Part shown: one piece after another, positions 55,765 through 64,000 of the stretch
Numbering within the stretch: position 1 is the stretch's first letter
How the letters are laid out: each line of letters opens with the position of its first letter
Source: Lachnospiraceae bacterium
GTDB taxonomy: Bacteria; Bacillota; Clostridia; Lachnospirales; Lachnospiraceae
Length of the DNA: 64,000 nt
NCBI GenBank assembly: GCA_015057275.1
Contig: SVEO01000001.1
Coordinates: forward strand, 124,001-188,000
Direction: 5' to 3'
The notes under the pieces: model-generated
Told to the model about the DNA's origin: nothing
What the model saw: only the letters and a program-made list of their open reading frames with translations
The model's database searches: none
Program-made: the position numbers and the translations under genes

Positions 55765-56511
55765 TTAGTATCCATACTTCTCGGTAATCTCCTGCGAATA
55801 TTTGCCCGGTGCCTCAAAGACAACAATCGGTGCCTCGACAATCATCTGGCAGCCGCCGCCCTTGACCGCCTCAACCAACACCATGTTCGCATCACGGTCG
55901 ACAAACGGATGCACAAATTTCATCCGTTTCGGCTCAAGACGGTACTTTTTCATCGTCTCGATTATCTCTACCAGTCGCAGCGGGCGGTGCACCATGTACA
56001 TACGGCCGCCGTCACGCAGCACCCTTGCGCCCTCACGCACGACATCTTCCAGCGTACAAAGCACCTCATGGCGGGCAATCGCCTTCGGCGCGTCGGGATT
56101 TTGCAGCCCCTTGCCGCTTGTCATGTACGGTGGATTCGTCGTAATTACATCATATGTAGCAGCCCCAAAGATGTGGCTCGCCTCCTTGATGTCGCCTTCC
56201 ACAATCTCTATCTTATGTTGCAAATTGTTAAGCGCCACACTACGTGCTGCCATGTCGGCGCTTTCCGGCTGAATCTCCAACCCGGCAAAATGCTCGCCCT
56301 TTGTTTTCGCAGAAAGTAAAATAGGAAGAATGCCTGTTCCGGTGCCTAAATCCAAAACGCGTTCTCCCTCCTTTACGAGCGCAAATCCGGAGAGCAGGAC
56401 CGCATCCATACCAAAGCAAAATTTTTCCGGGTTCTGTATAATATGATACCCGTTTCGCTGTAAATCGTCGACCCTCTCGCCTTCTTTGATTGGTACTTGC
56501 GTAAATTCCAT
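55765..56511 (-). CDS. tRNA1(Val) adenine-37-N6-methyltransferase-like protein
   Basis: 248 aa from the ATG at 56511, 6 nt after GAGGAT. SAM fold with DLGTGTGILP and the amino-methylase motif VITTNPPYMTSG (NPPY), typical of TrmN6/YfiC and B. subtilis YabB. In Firmicutes yabB occurs in the same neighbourhood, between the ricT region and rsmI, as here. Confidence 0.92.
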   Translation of the reverse strand: MEFTQVPIKEGERVDDLQRNGYHIIQNPEKFCFGMDAVLLSGFALVKEGERVLDLGTGTGILPILLSAKTKGEHFAGLEIQPESADMAARSVALNNLQHKIEIVEGDIKEASHIFGAATYDVITTNPPYMTSGKGLQNPDAPKAIARHEVLCTLEDVVREGARVLRDGGRMYMVHRPLRLVEIIETMKKYRLEPKRMKFVHPFVDRDANMVLVEAVKGGGCQMIVEAPIVVFEAPGKYSQEITEKYGY

Positions 56512-56585
56512 GCTCATCCTCTTATTGCTGTTGTTTCTATGATTGCGTGGCAATTATGCCTGTCGCACATTACTACTTACGGCGT

Positions 56586-57491
56586 CTAGCGCATATTTCT
56601 TTCTTTGCGCTCCAACGCTTCGAGTGCCTTTAACTCTTTCATTTCTTCTTCCGTCGCCTGGTTGCGGTCCTTGCGCTTCTTTGTGCGGAATTTCAGCTGA
56701 TCCACGTGATACTCGCGCACATCCTTTTCATCGTTCACCGTCACAATCACCTTGCAGCGCTGACGCAACACACTGACGCTCTGCACTTCGCCCTTGAACC
56801 CATCATCGGTTGTCACAAGGTCGCCCACGTTCGGCAATTTGGAATTGAGCCACTCATATGTTTCCTGTTCATTTTTCAAGCAACACATTAATCGGCCGCA
56901 AACGCCGGAAATCTTTGTCGGATTGAGTGACAAATTCTGTTCCTTTGCCATCTTAATTGATACCGGCACGAATTCCGGCAGATAAGAATGACAGCAGAGC
57001 TGACGGCCGCAAATGCTGTAACCGCCCATCGTCTTTGTCTCGTCGCGCACACCAATCTGACGCAGCTCAATGCGGGTACGGAACACCGACGCCAAGTCCT
57101 TGACGAGCTCGCGGAAGTCAATTCGACCATCTGCCGTAAAATAAAACAGCACTTTATTTCCATCAAATGTATATTCCACGTCTACTAACTTCATCTGCAA
57201 TTCATGCTCACGAATTTTCTCAAGGCAGATGCTGAAAGCTTCCTTACTTTTTCCCAAATTTTCCTTATAAATACGATCGTCTTCCTGGGTTGCCACGCGA
57301 ATCACACCTTTGAGTGGTTGGAACACTTTCTCCTCATCTACTTCGTGATTGCCCTGCACGACGTAGCCGTACTCCACACCTCTGGCCGTCTCCACGATTA
57401 CACGATCACCCTTATTTATCTTAAATTCGCCCGGCGAGAAATAATAAATCTTGCCCGCCTTGCGGAATCGAACTCCAATTACCTGAATCAT
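56586..57491 (-). CDS. ricT: RicT (PSP1 domain) regulatory protein
   Basis: 301 aa. PSP1 domain with the cysteine-rich core GGYSICGRQLCCHSYLPEF and SGVCGRLMCCLKNE that binds an iron-sulfur cluster. In B. subtilis, RicT (YaaT) with RicA and RicF adjusts RNase Y and sporulation phosphorelay. Its start overlaps the holB stop by 4 bp. Basic C-terminal tail. Confidence 0.94.
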   Translation of the reverse strand: MIQVIGVRFRKAGKIYYFSPGEFKINKGDRVIVETARGVEYGYVVQGNHEVDEEKVFQPLKGVIRVATQEDDRIYKENLGKSKEAFSICLEKIREHELQMKLVDVEYTFDGNKVLFYFTADGRIDFRELVKDLASVFRTRIELRQIGVRDETKTMGGYSICGRQLCCHSYLPEFVPVSIKMAKEQNLSLNPTKISGVCGRLMCCLKNEQETYEWLNSKLPNVGDLVTTDDGFKGEVQSVSVLRQRCKVIVTVNDEKDVREYHVDQLKFRTKKRKDRNQATEEEMKELKALEALERKERNMR

Positions 57492-58498
57492 AATTTGTCC
57501 TCCAATTTATATGCTTCATGAATCTCCGTCAGCATCAGCTCGAGACTCATCTCCAAATTCACATTTGCTTTGATGCGCGCACGCTCTGCGGCAATTTTTT
57601 CGAATGCCTGCTGCAAGCCGTGGAAAGTAAAACCTCTTGCCTGCTGCATCAGCAGTTCGCGCTCATCAATAAAATGTATGTGGGCAAAATCCTCGCCCGA
57701 CTTCACATATAGTACGTCGCGCAGCCATAATTCAAGCAAATCAAGGTACTCGCCAAGCTGCTCTTTGCGCTCTGCCATCTGCTTCGCCAATCCGGCTGCT
57801 TCCCATTCTTCAAGCGACGTGATTTTTTTCGCCACATTTAAAACATTCTGCTTTAAATCGGCGAAATCGTCTCCGTTCGCCAGCCTCATCGCTTTGCCAA
57901 GGTTACCCTCCGCAAATGCCACCGCATCCTCCGCCTGATAATCCGGCACACTGCAATGTCTCATAAGATATGTTTTCATCACATCCGCCGTCAACGGACG
58001 GGTGTGCATAGAAATGCATCGCGATAAAATTGTCTGTAAAAATGTCTCCCGGTTCTGCGTAAGCAGCAATATGATACCATATGCCGGCGGCTCCTCGATT
58101 GTTTTTAAAATCGCATTCTGCGCCTGCACAGTCAGCTTCTCTGCGTCCGGAATGATGTATATTTTGTAACGGCTGCTGTAAGGCTTCGTCAGGATGTCTG
58201 TTACCAACTGGTCGCGCACGTCCTCGACTCCAATCGTGGCCGGCTTCTCGTGTGTCAAAATTTTCACGTCCGGCTGATTCCCCGACATCATTTGTTTACA
58301 GCTTTGACACATGCCGCATGCTTCGCCGTTTCCTGCCTCACATTGCAGCACCATAGCGGCTGCCTTTGCAATCATCTTTTTGCCTGTACCGGCGTCGCCT
58401 TCGAGAATATATGCATGTCCAGCCTTCCCAAGCTTCACTGCATTACGAAAATGGCTCTTAATATGCTCTTGCCCAATGATTTCGCTAAATCCTGCCAT
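57488..58498 (-). CDS. holB: DNA polymerase III subunit delta'
   Basis: 336 aa. Clamp-loader AAA+ fold: GDAGTGKKMIA Walker A, zinc site CEAGNGEACGMCQSC, the clamp-loader segment ILKTIEEPPAYGIILLLTQ, and the sensor-1 LSRC. It loads the sliding clamp. In an operon with ricT and the GMP-kinase-like gene as in B. subtilis. Confidence 0.95.
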   Translation of the reverse strand: MAGFSEIIGQEHIKSHFRNAVKLGKAGHAYILEGDAGTGKKMIAKAAAMVLQCEAGNGEACGMCQSCKQMMSGNQPDVKILTHEKPATIGVEDVRDQLVTDILTKPYSSRYKIYIIPDAEKLTVQAQNAILKTIEEPPAYGIILLLTQNRETFLQTILSRCISMHTRPLTADVMKTYLMRHCSVPDYQAEDAVAFAEGNLGKAMRLANGDDFADLKQNVLNVAKKITSLEEWEAAGLAKQMAERKEQLGEYLDLLELWLRDVLYVKSGEDFAHIHFIDERELLMQQARGFTFHGLQQAFEKIAAERARIKANVNLEMSLELMLTEIHEAYKLEDKL

Positions 58499-58556
58499 GC
58501 GACCGTTCCCCCTGCTGCGACTACTATATCGAAATTAGTATAACAGAAGTTGCAAC

Positions 58557-59132
58557 TTACTGCAAATCCTTTCTGATTTCTTGCAAACATTTCTCAATAC
58601 TCTCATTGTTGGAATAACGCTTCGGGATGCCACATTTTAAAATGTTTTCCTCGGAAAAATCTGCCGCGTCCGCCAAAAATCTACGACAAAGCTCCGCGTA
58701 CTTTGGCTGTGACTGCTTCCGTTCGCGCTCCACTGCGCGCGCCAGCCGCAAGCCGTCTTCCACCTCAATATAAATCGGCACTACCAGCTCCTGTCCATAG
58801 TATGAAACAACTTTTTCATAAGATTCAAGCGTGCCAATGTATAAATATTTCGCTGATGCGTCCTGCATCTGCCCATCATCAACAGTAAAATAATTCCAGA
58901 TTCCGTGCACCGTGTTGTACGAGCGGCGCTCAATTACCTTGCCTTCACGCTCAAGGCACAGCATCTCATCCTCGGTTACAAAAAAATATTCGCGGCCGTT
59001 CTGCTCATTCGCGCGCTGTGGTCTGGTCGAATAGCCGACGAGTTTTTTTAAGTTTAATGTTTCATCTTGCAGAAGCTTCTGGAAAATCGTATCTTTCCCG
59101 GAAGAACTCTTGCCCATCACAAAATAAATCAT
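58557..59132 (-). CDS. Guanylate kinase-like P-loop protein
   Basis: 191 aa. P-loop MGKSSSGKDTIF, then STRPQRANEQNGREYFFVTEDEM (the GMP-binding GYSTRPxR plus NGxDY pattern), and VEVEDGLRLARAVERERKQ lid. This is the guanylate-kinase family. Bacillus has tmk at this spot, so this protein may take that place or duplicate GMK. The start overlaps the decarboxylase stop by 4 bp. Confidence 0.85.
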   Translation of the reverse strand: MIYFVMGKSSSGKDTIFQKLLQDETLNLKKLVGYSTRPQRANEQNGREYFFVTEDEMLCLEREGKVIERRSYNTVHGIWNYFTVDDGQMQDASAKYLYIGTLESYEKVVSYYGQELVVPIYIEVEDGLRLARAVERERKQSQPKYAELCRRFLADAADFSEENILKCGIPKRYSNNESIEKCLQEIRKDLQ

Positions 59133-60778
59133 CTGCTCTTTTTCCTTTCCTCATCATCGCTCAAACATTTGATATAGATATCGCCGTTGGCCGTTCGGCA
59201 GCCGATTACCTCAAATCCACCTTTATAATAGGCAACCATCTCCTCGGCCATTTCCGGTGAAATAATTTCGCCCGGTGCCGCAATCGGTATTCCTGGTGGA
59301 TACACGTAAATGAAATCGGCCGAAATGTATTCCTTTGCCCCAACCTGCGTTTCTTCCGGAAGCACTGCGCCGCCGTGCATTAACTTTTCTACCGGCAATT
59401 CGCATACTCGCTCCGGGTGTTCCCCAGCGAGCTTTTTCGCTTCACAAATCGGCATCTTTGCCTGTGTCTGCGGAAATTGTCTCTCATTTCTGAACTTTTC
59501 CATATTTATATTATCACACATTGCATCACACTGCGCAACCGCATCTGCAAATTTTTCCAAACCCTCCTCAGTGTCAAAGAATGAGGTCATGGCAATAATG
59601 TAATCCTGCGCCGCCATTTCCACTTCGATAGCAAAACGCTCGCGCAATAAATTGGCAAATTCATAACCGCTTAAGTTTGTTCCTTTCGCAGAGATGACTA
59701 TCTTGCCCTCATCGAGTGCCACCACACAATGTGTTTTCTGTAAATCTTCTTTCTGTATTAGATGCAACTTTTTATTTTCCGCAAGTCTATTTCTCGTCTT
59801 TGCAAGCAACTCTCTATATGTTTTAACCTGCTCACGCGCGTCCAAGCCACCAATTTTATAGTCGCCAGAAAGCCAATGCATACACTGTGAAATGCTTTCC
59901 AGCAGCACATACGATGGGCTTGACGACTGATACACACCTAAATAATAATCGATGTGCTCCATCGAAACACGTCCGGATGATACTGCATCCTGACTCACAT
60001 GCAAAATCGCTGTCTGCGTCAATGTTGGCATCGTCTTGTGTAAACTCTGAATTACAATATCTGCGCCGCAATCAAGTGCCGATTTTGTCGCTTCACTTCC
60101 TCCCCCTCGCGGCTGTCCATCATTTCGTTCGTTATTCTCCTGCATGTTATCCCACAGATTCATTGCCTTTAAGTGCGCGCCATGAGCCTCATCTACAATA
60201 AGCGGCACACCATATTCATGACAAATCGCTGCAATCCATGTAATATCAGAAATCATTCCCTCATACGTCGGAGATGTCACAAAAACCGCCCTCATTTTCT
60301 GTGTCGATGTCACATTTTGCATGTTATCTTCGCCAACTAACATTACATTTTTCTGCAATTTCTCGCGAACTGCTGCCGGTTCGACACCACCCTGCATGCT
60401 CCACGCCCCAATTTCCTGCGGATAGACGTATTCCGCATGCAGCCCACGTAAATCAAGTGCATGATACGCCGACTTGTGACTGTTTCTTCCTATTAAAATC
60501 TTGCCGCCATACTCGACAGTAGCGCTAATCGCTGCCAGCACGCCACAGGAGCTGCCGTTTACAAGAAAACGACTATGGGCCGCACCGTAAATCTCTGCCG
60601 CACGTTCCATTTCCTCGCGCAGAACATCCTCCGCATGATGCAAATTGTCGAATCCATTAATTTCCGTGATGTCATATGCATACAGATTGTCGGCGGTAAG
60701 CTGGCGTTTGTGCCCCGGCATGTGCATTGGATAACGATTTTTAGTTGTGTACTTTGCAAGTTTTTCGTGGAGATACAT
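59129..60778 (-). CDS. Orn/Lys/Arg decarboxylase family protein
   Basis: 549 aa from the ATG at 60778; upstream frame runs into a tRNA terminator. Fold-type I PLP enzyme: NRYPMHMPGHKRQ start, SRFLVNGSSCG, LIVDEAHGAH, and PLP lysine in VIQSLHKTMPTLTQTAIL. The C-terminal domain is present. Likely arginine or lysine decarboxylase, making polyamine precursors; the same gene (yaaO/speA-like) heads this operon in Bacillus. Confidence 0.92.
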   Translation of the reverse strand: MYLHEKLAKYTTKNRYPMHMPGHKRQLTADNLYAYDITEINGFDNLHHAEDVLREEMERAAEIYGAAHSRFLVNGSSCGVLAAISATVEYGGKILIGRNSHKSAYHALDLRGLHAEYVYPQEIGAWSMQGGVEPAAVREKLQKNVMLVGEDNMQNVTSTQKMRAVFVTSPTYEGMISDITWIAAICHEYGVPLIVDEAHGAHLKAMNLWDNMQENNERNDGQPRGGGSEATKSALDCGADIVIQSLHKTMPTLTQTAILHVSQDAVSSGRVSMEHIDYYLGVYQSSSPSYVLLESISQCMHWLSGDYKIGGLDAREQVKTYRELLAKTRNRLAENKKLHLIQKEDLQKTHCVVALDEGKIVISAKGTNLSGYEFANLLRERFAIEVEMAAQDYIIAMTSFFDTEEGLEKFADAVAQCDAMCDNINMEKFRNERQFPQTQAKMPICEAKKLAGEHPERVCELPVEKLMHGGAVLPEETQVGAKEYISADFIYVYPPGIPIAAPGEIISPEMAEEMVAYYKGGFEVIGCRTANGDIYIKCLSDDEERKKSR

Positions 60779-60851
60779 GTGAAAACACTTTCCTTTAAAT
60801 ATTTTTATACATGTATCCTCGAATTCATTTATGGTAATTGCAACTTTCGGA

Positions 60852-60886
60852 AATAAAAAATAGCGGTCCAGCTTTCGCCAGACCGT
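60852..60886 (-). terminator. Terminator of the tRNA-Lys transcript
   Basis: CGGTC ... GACCG with an inner GGC/GCT pairing and GAAA loop, followed by TATTTTTTATTTCC on the minus strand. It separates the tRNA genes from the decarboxylase operon. Confidence 0.85.
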
Positions 60887-60892
60887 CATTGC

Positions 60893-60965
60893 TGCGTCTT
60901 CAGGGGTTCGAACCCTGGACACCCTGATTAAGAGTCAGGTGCTCTACCAACTGAGCTAAAGGCGC
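60893..60965 (-). tRNA. tRNA-Lys (CTT), copy 1
   Basis: 73 nt. D-arm GCTC..GAGC, anticodon stem CCTGA/TCAGG with loop CTCTTAA, T-arm CAGGG/CCCTG with TTCGAAC. The acceptor stem GCGCCTT/AAGACGC has a C4.A69 mismatch. CCA not encoded. Confidence 0.95.
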
Positions 60966-61054
60966 GTATATTGTTTGTCGCAAGAACCGTCCGAGGTTCA
61001 TGTCATGAAAAAAGCGCCGTCCCCAGCAGAATTCTACCAAAAACAGTGCTTAAA

Positions 61055-61127
61055 TGCGTCTTCAGGGGTTCGAACCCTGGACACCCTGATTAAGAGTCAG
61101 GTGCTCTACCAACTGAGCTAAAGGCGC
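61055..61127 (-). tRNA. tRNA-Lys (CTT), copy 2
   Basis: Identical over 73 nt to the copy at 60893-60965, including the C4.A69 mismatch; the intervening 89 nt are unrelated. Confidence 0.95.
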
Positions 61128-61159
61128 ATATACTTGTTCTCATTTCTAAGAACAGTGCG

Positions 61160-61188
61160 ATTATATCTTCTGTTCTCAGAAAAGTCAA
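61160..61188 (-). promoter_or_regulatory. Promoter of the tRNA-Lys pair
   Basis: TTGACT (61183-61188), 17 nt, TATAAT (61160-61165), 33 nt upstream of copy 2. Confidence 0.88.
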
Positions 61189-61453
61189 GCATTTTTTACA
61201 AATAATTATAATTTTTTCTTTCTATGTTCGTAGGTTGATTTTTCGTCGCTACAGCAACGCGAATCCGTGTTGAGGAGCTTGAGCACTTCATCGAGCGAGC
61301 CTCGGATGCAGGAAATTTTTTTGCGCAACGAACGCTTGTCACATAAGATTTGCGAAATTTTGCTATTTAAGGAATGTTTTTTCATCGTTCTACCCTTGAC
61401 GCATTCTTGCTATAGTATATCCGGCATTCGACGACTTATGCATGTCACATAAA
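61189..61453. other. Intergenic stretch without recognised feature
   Basis: 265 nt between the tRNA promoter and trmB. Reading frames are short and have no ribosome site. I see no tRNA, terminator or repeat with another place in the window. Confidence 0.6.
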
Positions 61454-62092
61454 TTATTTTGCAATCAATTTGTGAATCGGGTTGCCTTTCGCTGAGAATT
61501 TTTCCTCGTATTCGGTCATAATGTTACCCTTTGACAAATCCATGTCATGGTGGAGGTCAAATGTACAGGCAATCAATTCCCAGCCGGCCTGTGGAATCTG
61601 CCCAAGCGAGAAGTCAAACAAGTCACGATTATCGGTCTTGAATTCCACCCATCCGTCCTTTTTTAAAATTTGACGATATCTGGCAAAAAATTCTTTGCTT
61701 GTTAAACGGCGCTTAGCGTGACGGTCCTTTGGCCATGGGTCGGAAAAATTCAGATAAATCCTGTCTACCTCCCCCAAGGCAAAAACGTCGGCAATATTTT
61801 CCGCATCCATGCGAATAAAGCAAAGGTTTGCAACCTCCTCTTCCTGTTCCAATTTTTCAAGAGCACGCACAAGCACACTGGAATATTTTTCAATTCCGAT
61901 ATAATTAAACTGGGGATTCTGCTTTGCCAGCTCGGTGATGAATTTTCCCTTGCCCATGCCGATTTCAATGCGAATCGGATGGTCGTTTGCAAAAAATTTG
62001 TGCCAATTTCCTTTATACTTTTCCGGTTCATTGACCGTAAATTCACTCTCTGCAATAGTCTCGCGAGACCCCGGTACATTTCTTAATCTCAT
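61454..62092 (-). CDS. trmB: tRNA (guanine-46-N7-)-methyltransferase
   Basis: 212 aa from the ATG at 62092, after AAAGG. Opening RLRNVPGSRETIAESEF, SAM-binding IEIGMGKGKFITELA, and the TrmB signature FSDPWPKDRHAKRRL are clear. It makes m7G46 in tRNA. Monocistronic. Confidence 0.97.
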   Translation of the reverse strand: MRLRNVPGSRETIAESEFTVNEPEKYKGNWHKFFANDHPIRIEIGMGKGKFITELAKQNPQFNYIGIEKYSSVLVRALEKLEQEEEVANLCFIRMDAENIADVFALGEVDRIYLNFSDPWPKDRHAKRRLTSKEFFARYRQILKKDGWVEFKTDNRDLFDFSLGQIPQAGWELIACTFDLHHDMDLSKGNIMTEYEEKFSAKGNPIHKLIAK

Positions 62093-62136
62093 ATAGAAAC
62101 CTTTCTGCCGCTTCAGCAACATATTTTATACACATC

Positions 62137-62165
62137 ATCTTATCACAACTTGGTTAAATGTTCAA
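62137..62165 (-). promoter_or_regulatory. Promoter of trmB
   Basis: TTGAAC (62160-62165), 17 nt, TAAGAT (62137-62142) with extended TG. Confidence 0.65.
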
Positions 62166-62192
62166 CTTCTTCCAATTTTTAATATTTTATGC

Positions 62193-62221
62193 TTGAAATA
62201 ATATTGAATAACGTATATAAT
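62193..62221 (+). promoter_or_regulatory. Promoter of the D,D-carboxypeptidase gene
   Basis: TTGAAA (62193-62198), 17 nt, TATAAT (62216-62221), divergent from trmB. Confidence 0.75.
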
Positions 62222-62309
62222 GGTTTGTGTTGCGGCACATATTGTTTTTAGAAAATCTATTTACTATATTTGCCCACCACTAAAATAATTTTGATAAGGA
62301 ATTTTGATT

Positions 62310-63734
62310 ATGTTTTTTCGCCATAGATTGACCCATTTTATCTCGCTTTGTCTGGCAGTTTTGTTGCTGGCGACGACTCTTTGCCCACTGACAGTACTTG
62401 CGGAGCCTACTACACCAGAGGGAGTAACCGGCGATACCGGAACTTCCGCTGAGCCTAATACAGGCGAAATGACTCCTGCGCCGGAACTTGAGAGTGGTGT
62501 CGCTCTGCTGATGGATGCGGACAGCGGCATGGTATTGTATGAGAAAAATGGTTATGAAAAACATTATCCGGCCAGTCTCACAAAAATGATGACGGCAATT
62601 TTAGCGGTTGAGTATGCAGATATGACATCTTCTGTAACATTCTCCGAGACAGCGGTAGCACTTGAGTACGGCGCATCCCATATTGGTGTAACTGCCGGCG
62701 AAGTTCTCTCTATGAACGATTGCATGTATGCTCTTCTTTTGGCTTCCGCAAATGAATGTGCCAACGGGATTGCCGAATCAATCAGTGGCTCCATTGCTGC
62801 GTTCGGCCAATTAATGACACAGCGCGCAGCCGCACTTGGCGCTTTAAATACAAATTTTACAAACCCAAGCGGTCTTCACGATGATGCACATTATACGACT
62901 GCTTATGATATGGCGCTGATTGCGCGCGAGTTTTTAAACCACTCGGAATTATTAGAGATTGAAACCGTACTCGATTACACAATTGGCGAAACAAATCTGG
63001 TCGATGAAACCCGCACATTCCAACAGAAACATAACATGGCTTATTCCGGTAACCAATATTTTTATGAAGATGGTACATTTCTTGCTGGGAAAACCGGTTA
63101 CACTGACGCTTCCGGCACTACGTTAGTGACGTGCGTGGAGAAAAACGATATGCGTCTGATTGCGGTGCTGTTTCAGGCGAACGGTAAACATGCTTATGTG
63201 GATACGAGCACATTATTTAATTATGGATTTGAAAATTATGCAAACGTTGCGATGAATGACCTTAAGTCGGTTTACGTGGACAAACAGGGGATTTTGGCTG
63301 CAGTTAAGTCAAAGTTTGGATTGATTGCCGATGATATTCACTATGATGAAACAACTGCCGCACTTTTACCGATTGATTATAACGCGGCTTACATCACGAC
63401 AAACACACTTTTTGAGGAGACCTTAGATGAAAATTCCGGTCTCATTGGCACATTCTTGATTCAATATAACCGTCAAATCGTGCAGAGCATTCCGCTCTAT
63501 ATTGATATAAAGGATGCCAAGCCGGTTGTTCCGGCAAATCAAATTGTGACGCAAAATACAACCGCAAAGAAAAGTCCCGGCGTACCGACGGCACTCATTG
63601 TGGTACTGGTGATTGTAGTTATTTTCGGCATATGCATCGGCTTTTTACAGGCGCGTGCGACTCGTCTGCGCAAGCAAAAACTTTCCCACAGAAGACAGCA
63701 GCGTTCCCGCATGGCCGTATCATATAAAAAATAA
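62310..63734 (+). CDS. D-alanyl-D-alanine carboxypeptidase (DacA/PBP5 family)
   Basis: 474 aa from the ATG at 62310, 9 nt after AAGGA. Signal peptide to about 28. Active-site motifs of peptidase S11: SLTK in PASLTKMM, SAN in ASANECANG, KTG in AGKTGYTDASG. C-terminal stalk, membrane helix (about 425-447) and basic tail. It trims the peptidoglycan stem peptide outside the membrane. Confidence 0.95.
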   Translation: MFFRHRLTHFISLCLAVLLLATTLCPLTVLAEPTTPEGVTGDTGTSAEPNTGEMTPAPELESGVALLMDADSGMVLYEKNGYEKHYPASLTKMMTAILAVEYADMTSSVTFSETAVALEYGASHIGVTAGEVLSMNDCMYALLLASANECANGIAESISGSIAAFGQLMTQRAAALGALNTNFTNPSGLHDDAHYTTAYDMALIAREFLNHSELLEIETVLDYTIGETNLVDETRTFQQKHNMAYSGNQYFYEDGTFLAGKTGYTDASGTTLVTCVEKNDMRLIAVLFQANGKHAYVDTSTLFNYGFENYANVAMNDLKSVYVDKQGILAAVKSKFGLIADDIHYDETTAALLPIDYNAAYITTNTLFEETLDENSGLIGTFLIQYNRQIVQSIPLYIDIKDAKPVVPANQIVTQNTTAKKSPGVPTALIVVLVIVVIFGICIGFLQARATRLRKQKLSHRRQQRSRMAVSYKK

Positions 63735-63754
63735 TTTTCCAAGGAGGATTTACT

Positions 63755-64000
63755 ATGAATTGGGTTGCACCTATCAAGGACGAAAAGACTTTAGTTGAGT
63801 TCAGTGAAGCTCTTCGCAGCATCGACGTAAAATATTACATCATGTTTGAAATCGGTGTCGGCACCGGCATGCTGCTGATGGACATTTTAAAACTGAAGAA
63901 TAAGGACGTAGCCGGCAAAAGCGAAATCAAGGCGCCAATCGGCACCAAAAGCATAGTTACGACTTATAAATTATCGGCAGAATTGCAAAAAATCATCGCT
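63755..64000 (+). CDS. Integrase-like protein (tyrosine recombinase core), runs off window
   Basis: 82 codons in the window, start ATG at 63755 with AAGGAGG. There is no N-terminal core-binding domain. The segment EIGVGTGMLLMDILKLKNKDV resembles the box I region of tyrosine recombinases (GTGLRxSELLxLxxxDI), but Leu stands where the catalytic Arg should be. The following KAPIGTKSIVTTYKLSAELQKII fits the beta strands of the same fold. If complete it is an inactive or DNA-binding relative of integrase. Confidence 0.6.
   Translation, partial: MNWVAPIKDEKTLVEFSEALRSIDVKYYIMFEIGVGTGMLLMDILKLKNKDVAGKSEIKAPIGTKSIVTTYKLSAELQKIIA

Noticed and set aside
61267..61452. Plus-strand 61-residue frame after the tRNA genes
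   Set aside because: No ribosome site, promoter spacing is wrong, composition is not protein-like.

Overview
The window reads as chromosomal DNA of a low-to-mid GC Firmicute, most likely a gut Lachnospiraceae-type Clostridium. The support is Gram-positive house-keeping genes (MutS2, RicT, YhaM-like exonuclease, Tex, CpsD/Wzz pair, VanW protein, a Csp-like subtilisin typical of spore-formers), strong SigA promoters (TTGACA-17-TATAAT type), GGAGG ribosome sites and class I cobalamin and yybP-ykoY riboswitches. There is no plasmid, phage or transposon core. Most genes lie on the minus strand, in short operons separated by hairpin terminators.

Layout. 1-2.5 kb: a cobalamin riboswitch heads an operon of two secreted, membrane-anchored proteins that together match the two domains of animal intrinsic factor/transcobalamin. 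2.5-6.7 kb: a Mn2+ (yybP-ykoY) riboswitch precedes a cation P-type ATPase and an AI-2E family permease. 6.7-12.5 kb: a Tet(M)-like translational GTPase, a metallophosphatase, Tex and TruA. 12.7-17.7 kb: a small secreted protein, a DHHW/MBOAT O-acetylation pair and TrpS. 17.7-19.9 kb: a compact PqqD / membrane protein / S26-peptidase cluster of unknown job. 20-26.8 kb: asparaginase, a sodium symporter, RlmD, YhaM-like nuclease and a protease-dead HtrA-like protein. 26.8-31.6 kb (plus strand): MutS2 and a two-component system. 31.6-41.6 kb: TrmL, aminotransferase, Lrp regulator, an AIR-synthase-like protein, VanW protein, a 33-residue membrane protein, aspartokinase, CpsD, Wzz and DUF2079. 41.7-48.9 kb: a TPM-like protein, GH43, a small Cys protein, Csp-like subtilisin, HisS, tRNA-Phe and a PH-domain protein. 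48.9-54 kb: SerS, cytidylate-kinase-like protein, NhaD-like transporter and PrsA-like foldase. 53.9-60.8 kb: a conserved replication/translation block (decarboxylase, GMP-kinase-like, HolB, RicT, TrmN6, RsmI, PfkB kinase). 60.9-64 kb: two tRNA-Lys genes, TrmB, a D,D-carboxypeptidase and an incomplete integrase-like gene.

The most unusual signals are (i) the split intrinsic-factor-like pair under B12 control, (ii) a structured 5'-leader element shared by tex and the PH-domain gene, with compensatory changes and a predicted start site at its edge, (iii) the PqqD/S26 cluster, and (iv) two covarying terminator-like hairpins around the SerS-PrsA region. All family assignments come from reading motifs; no database search was run.
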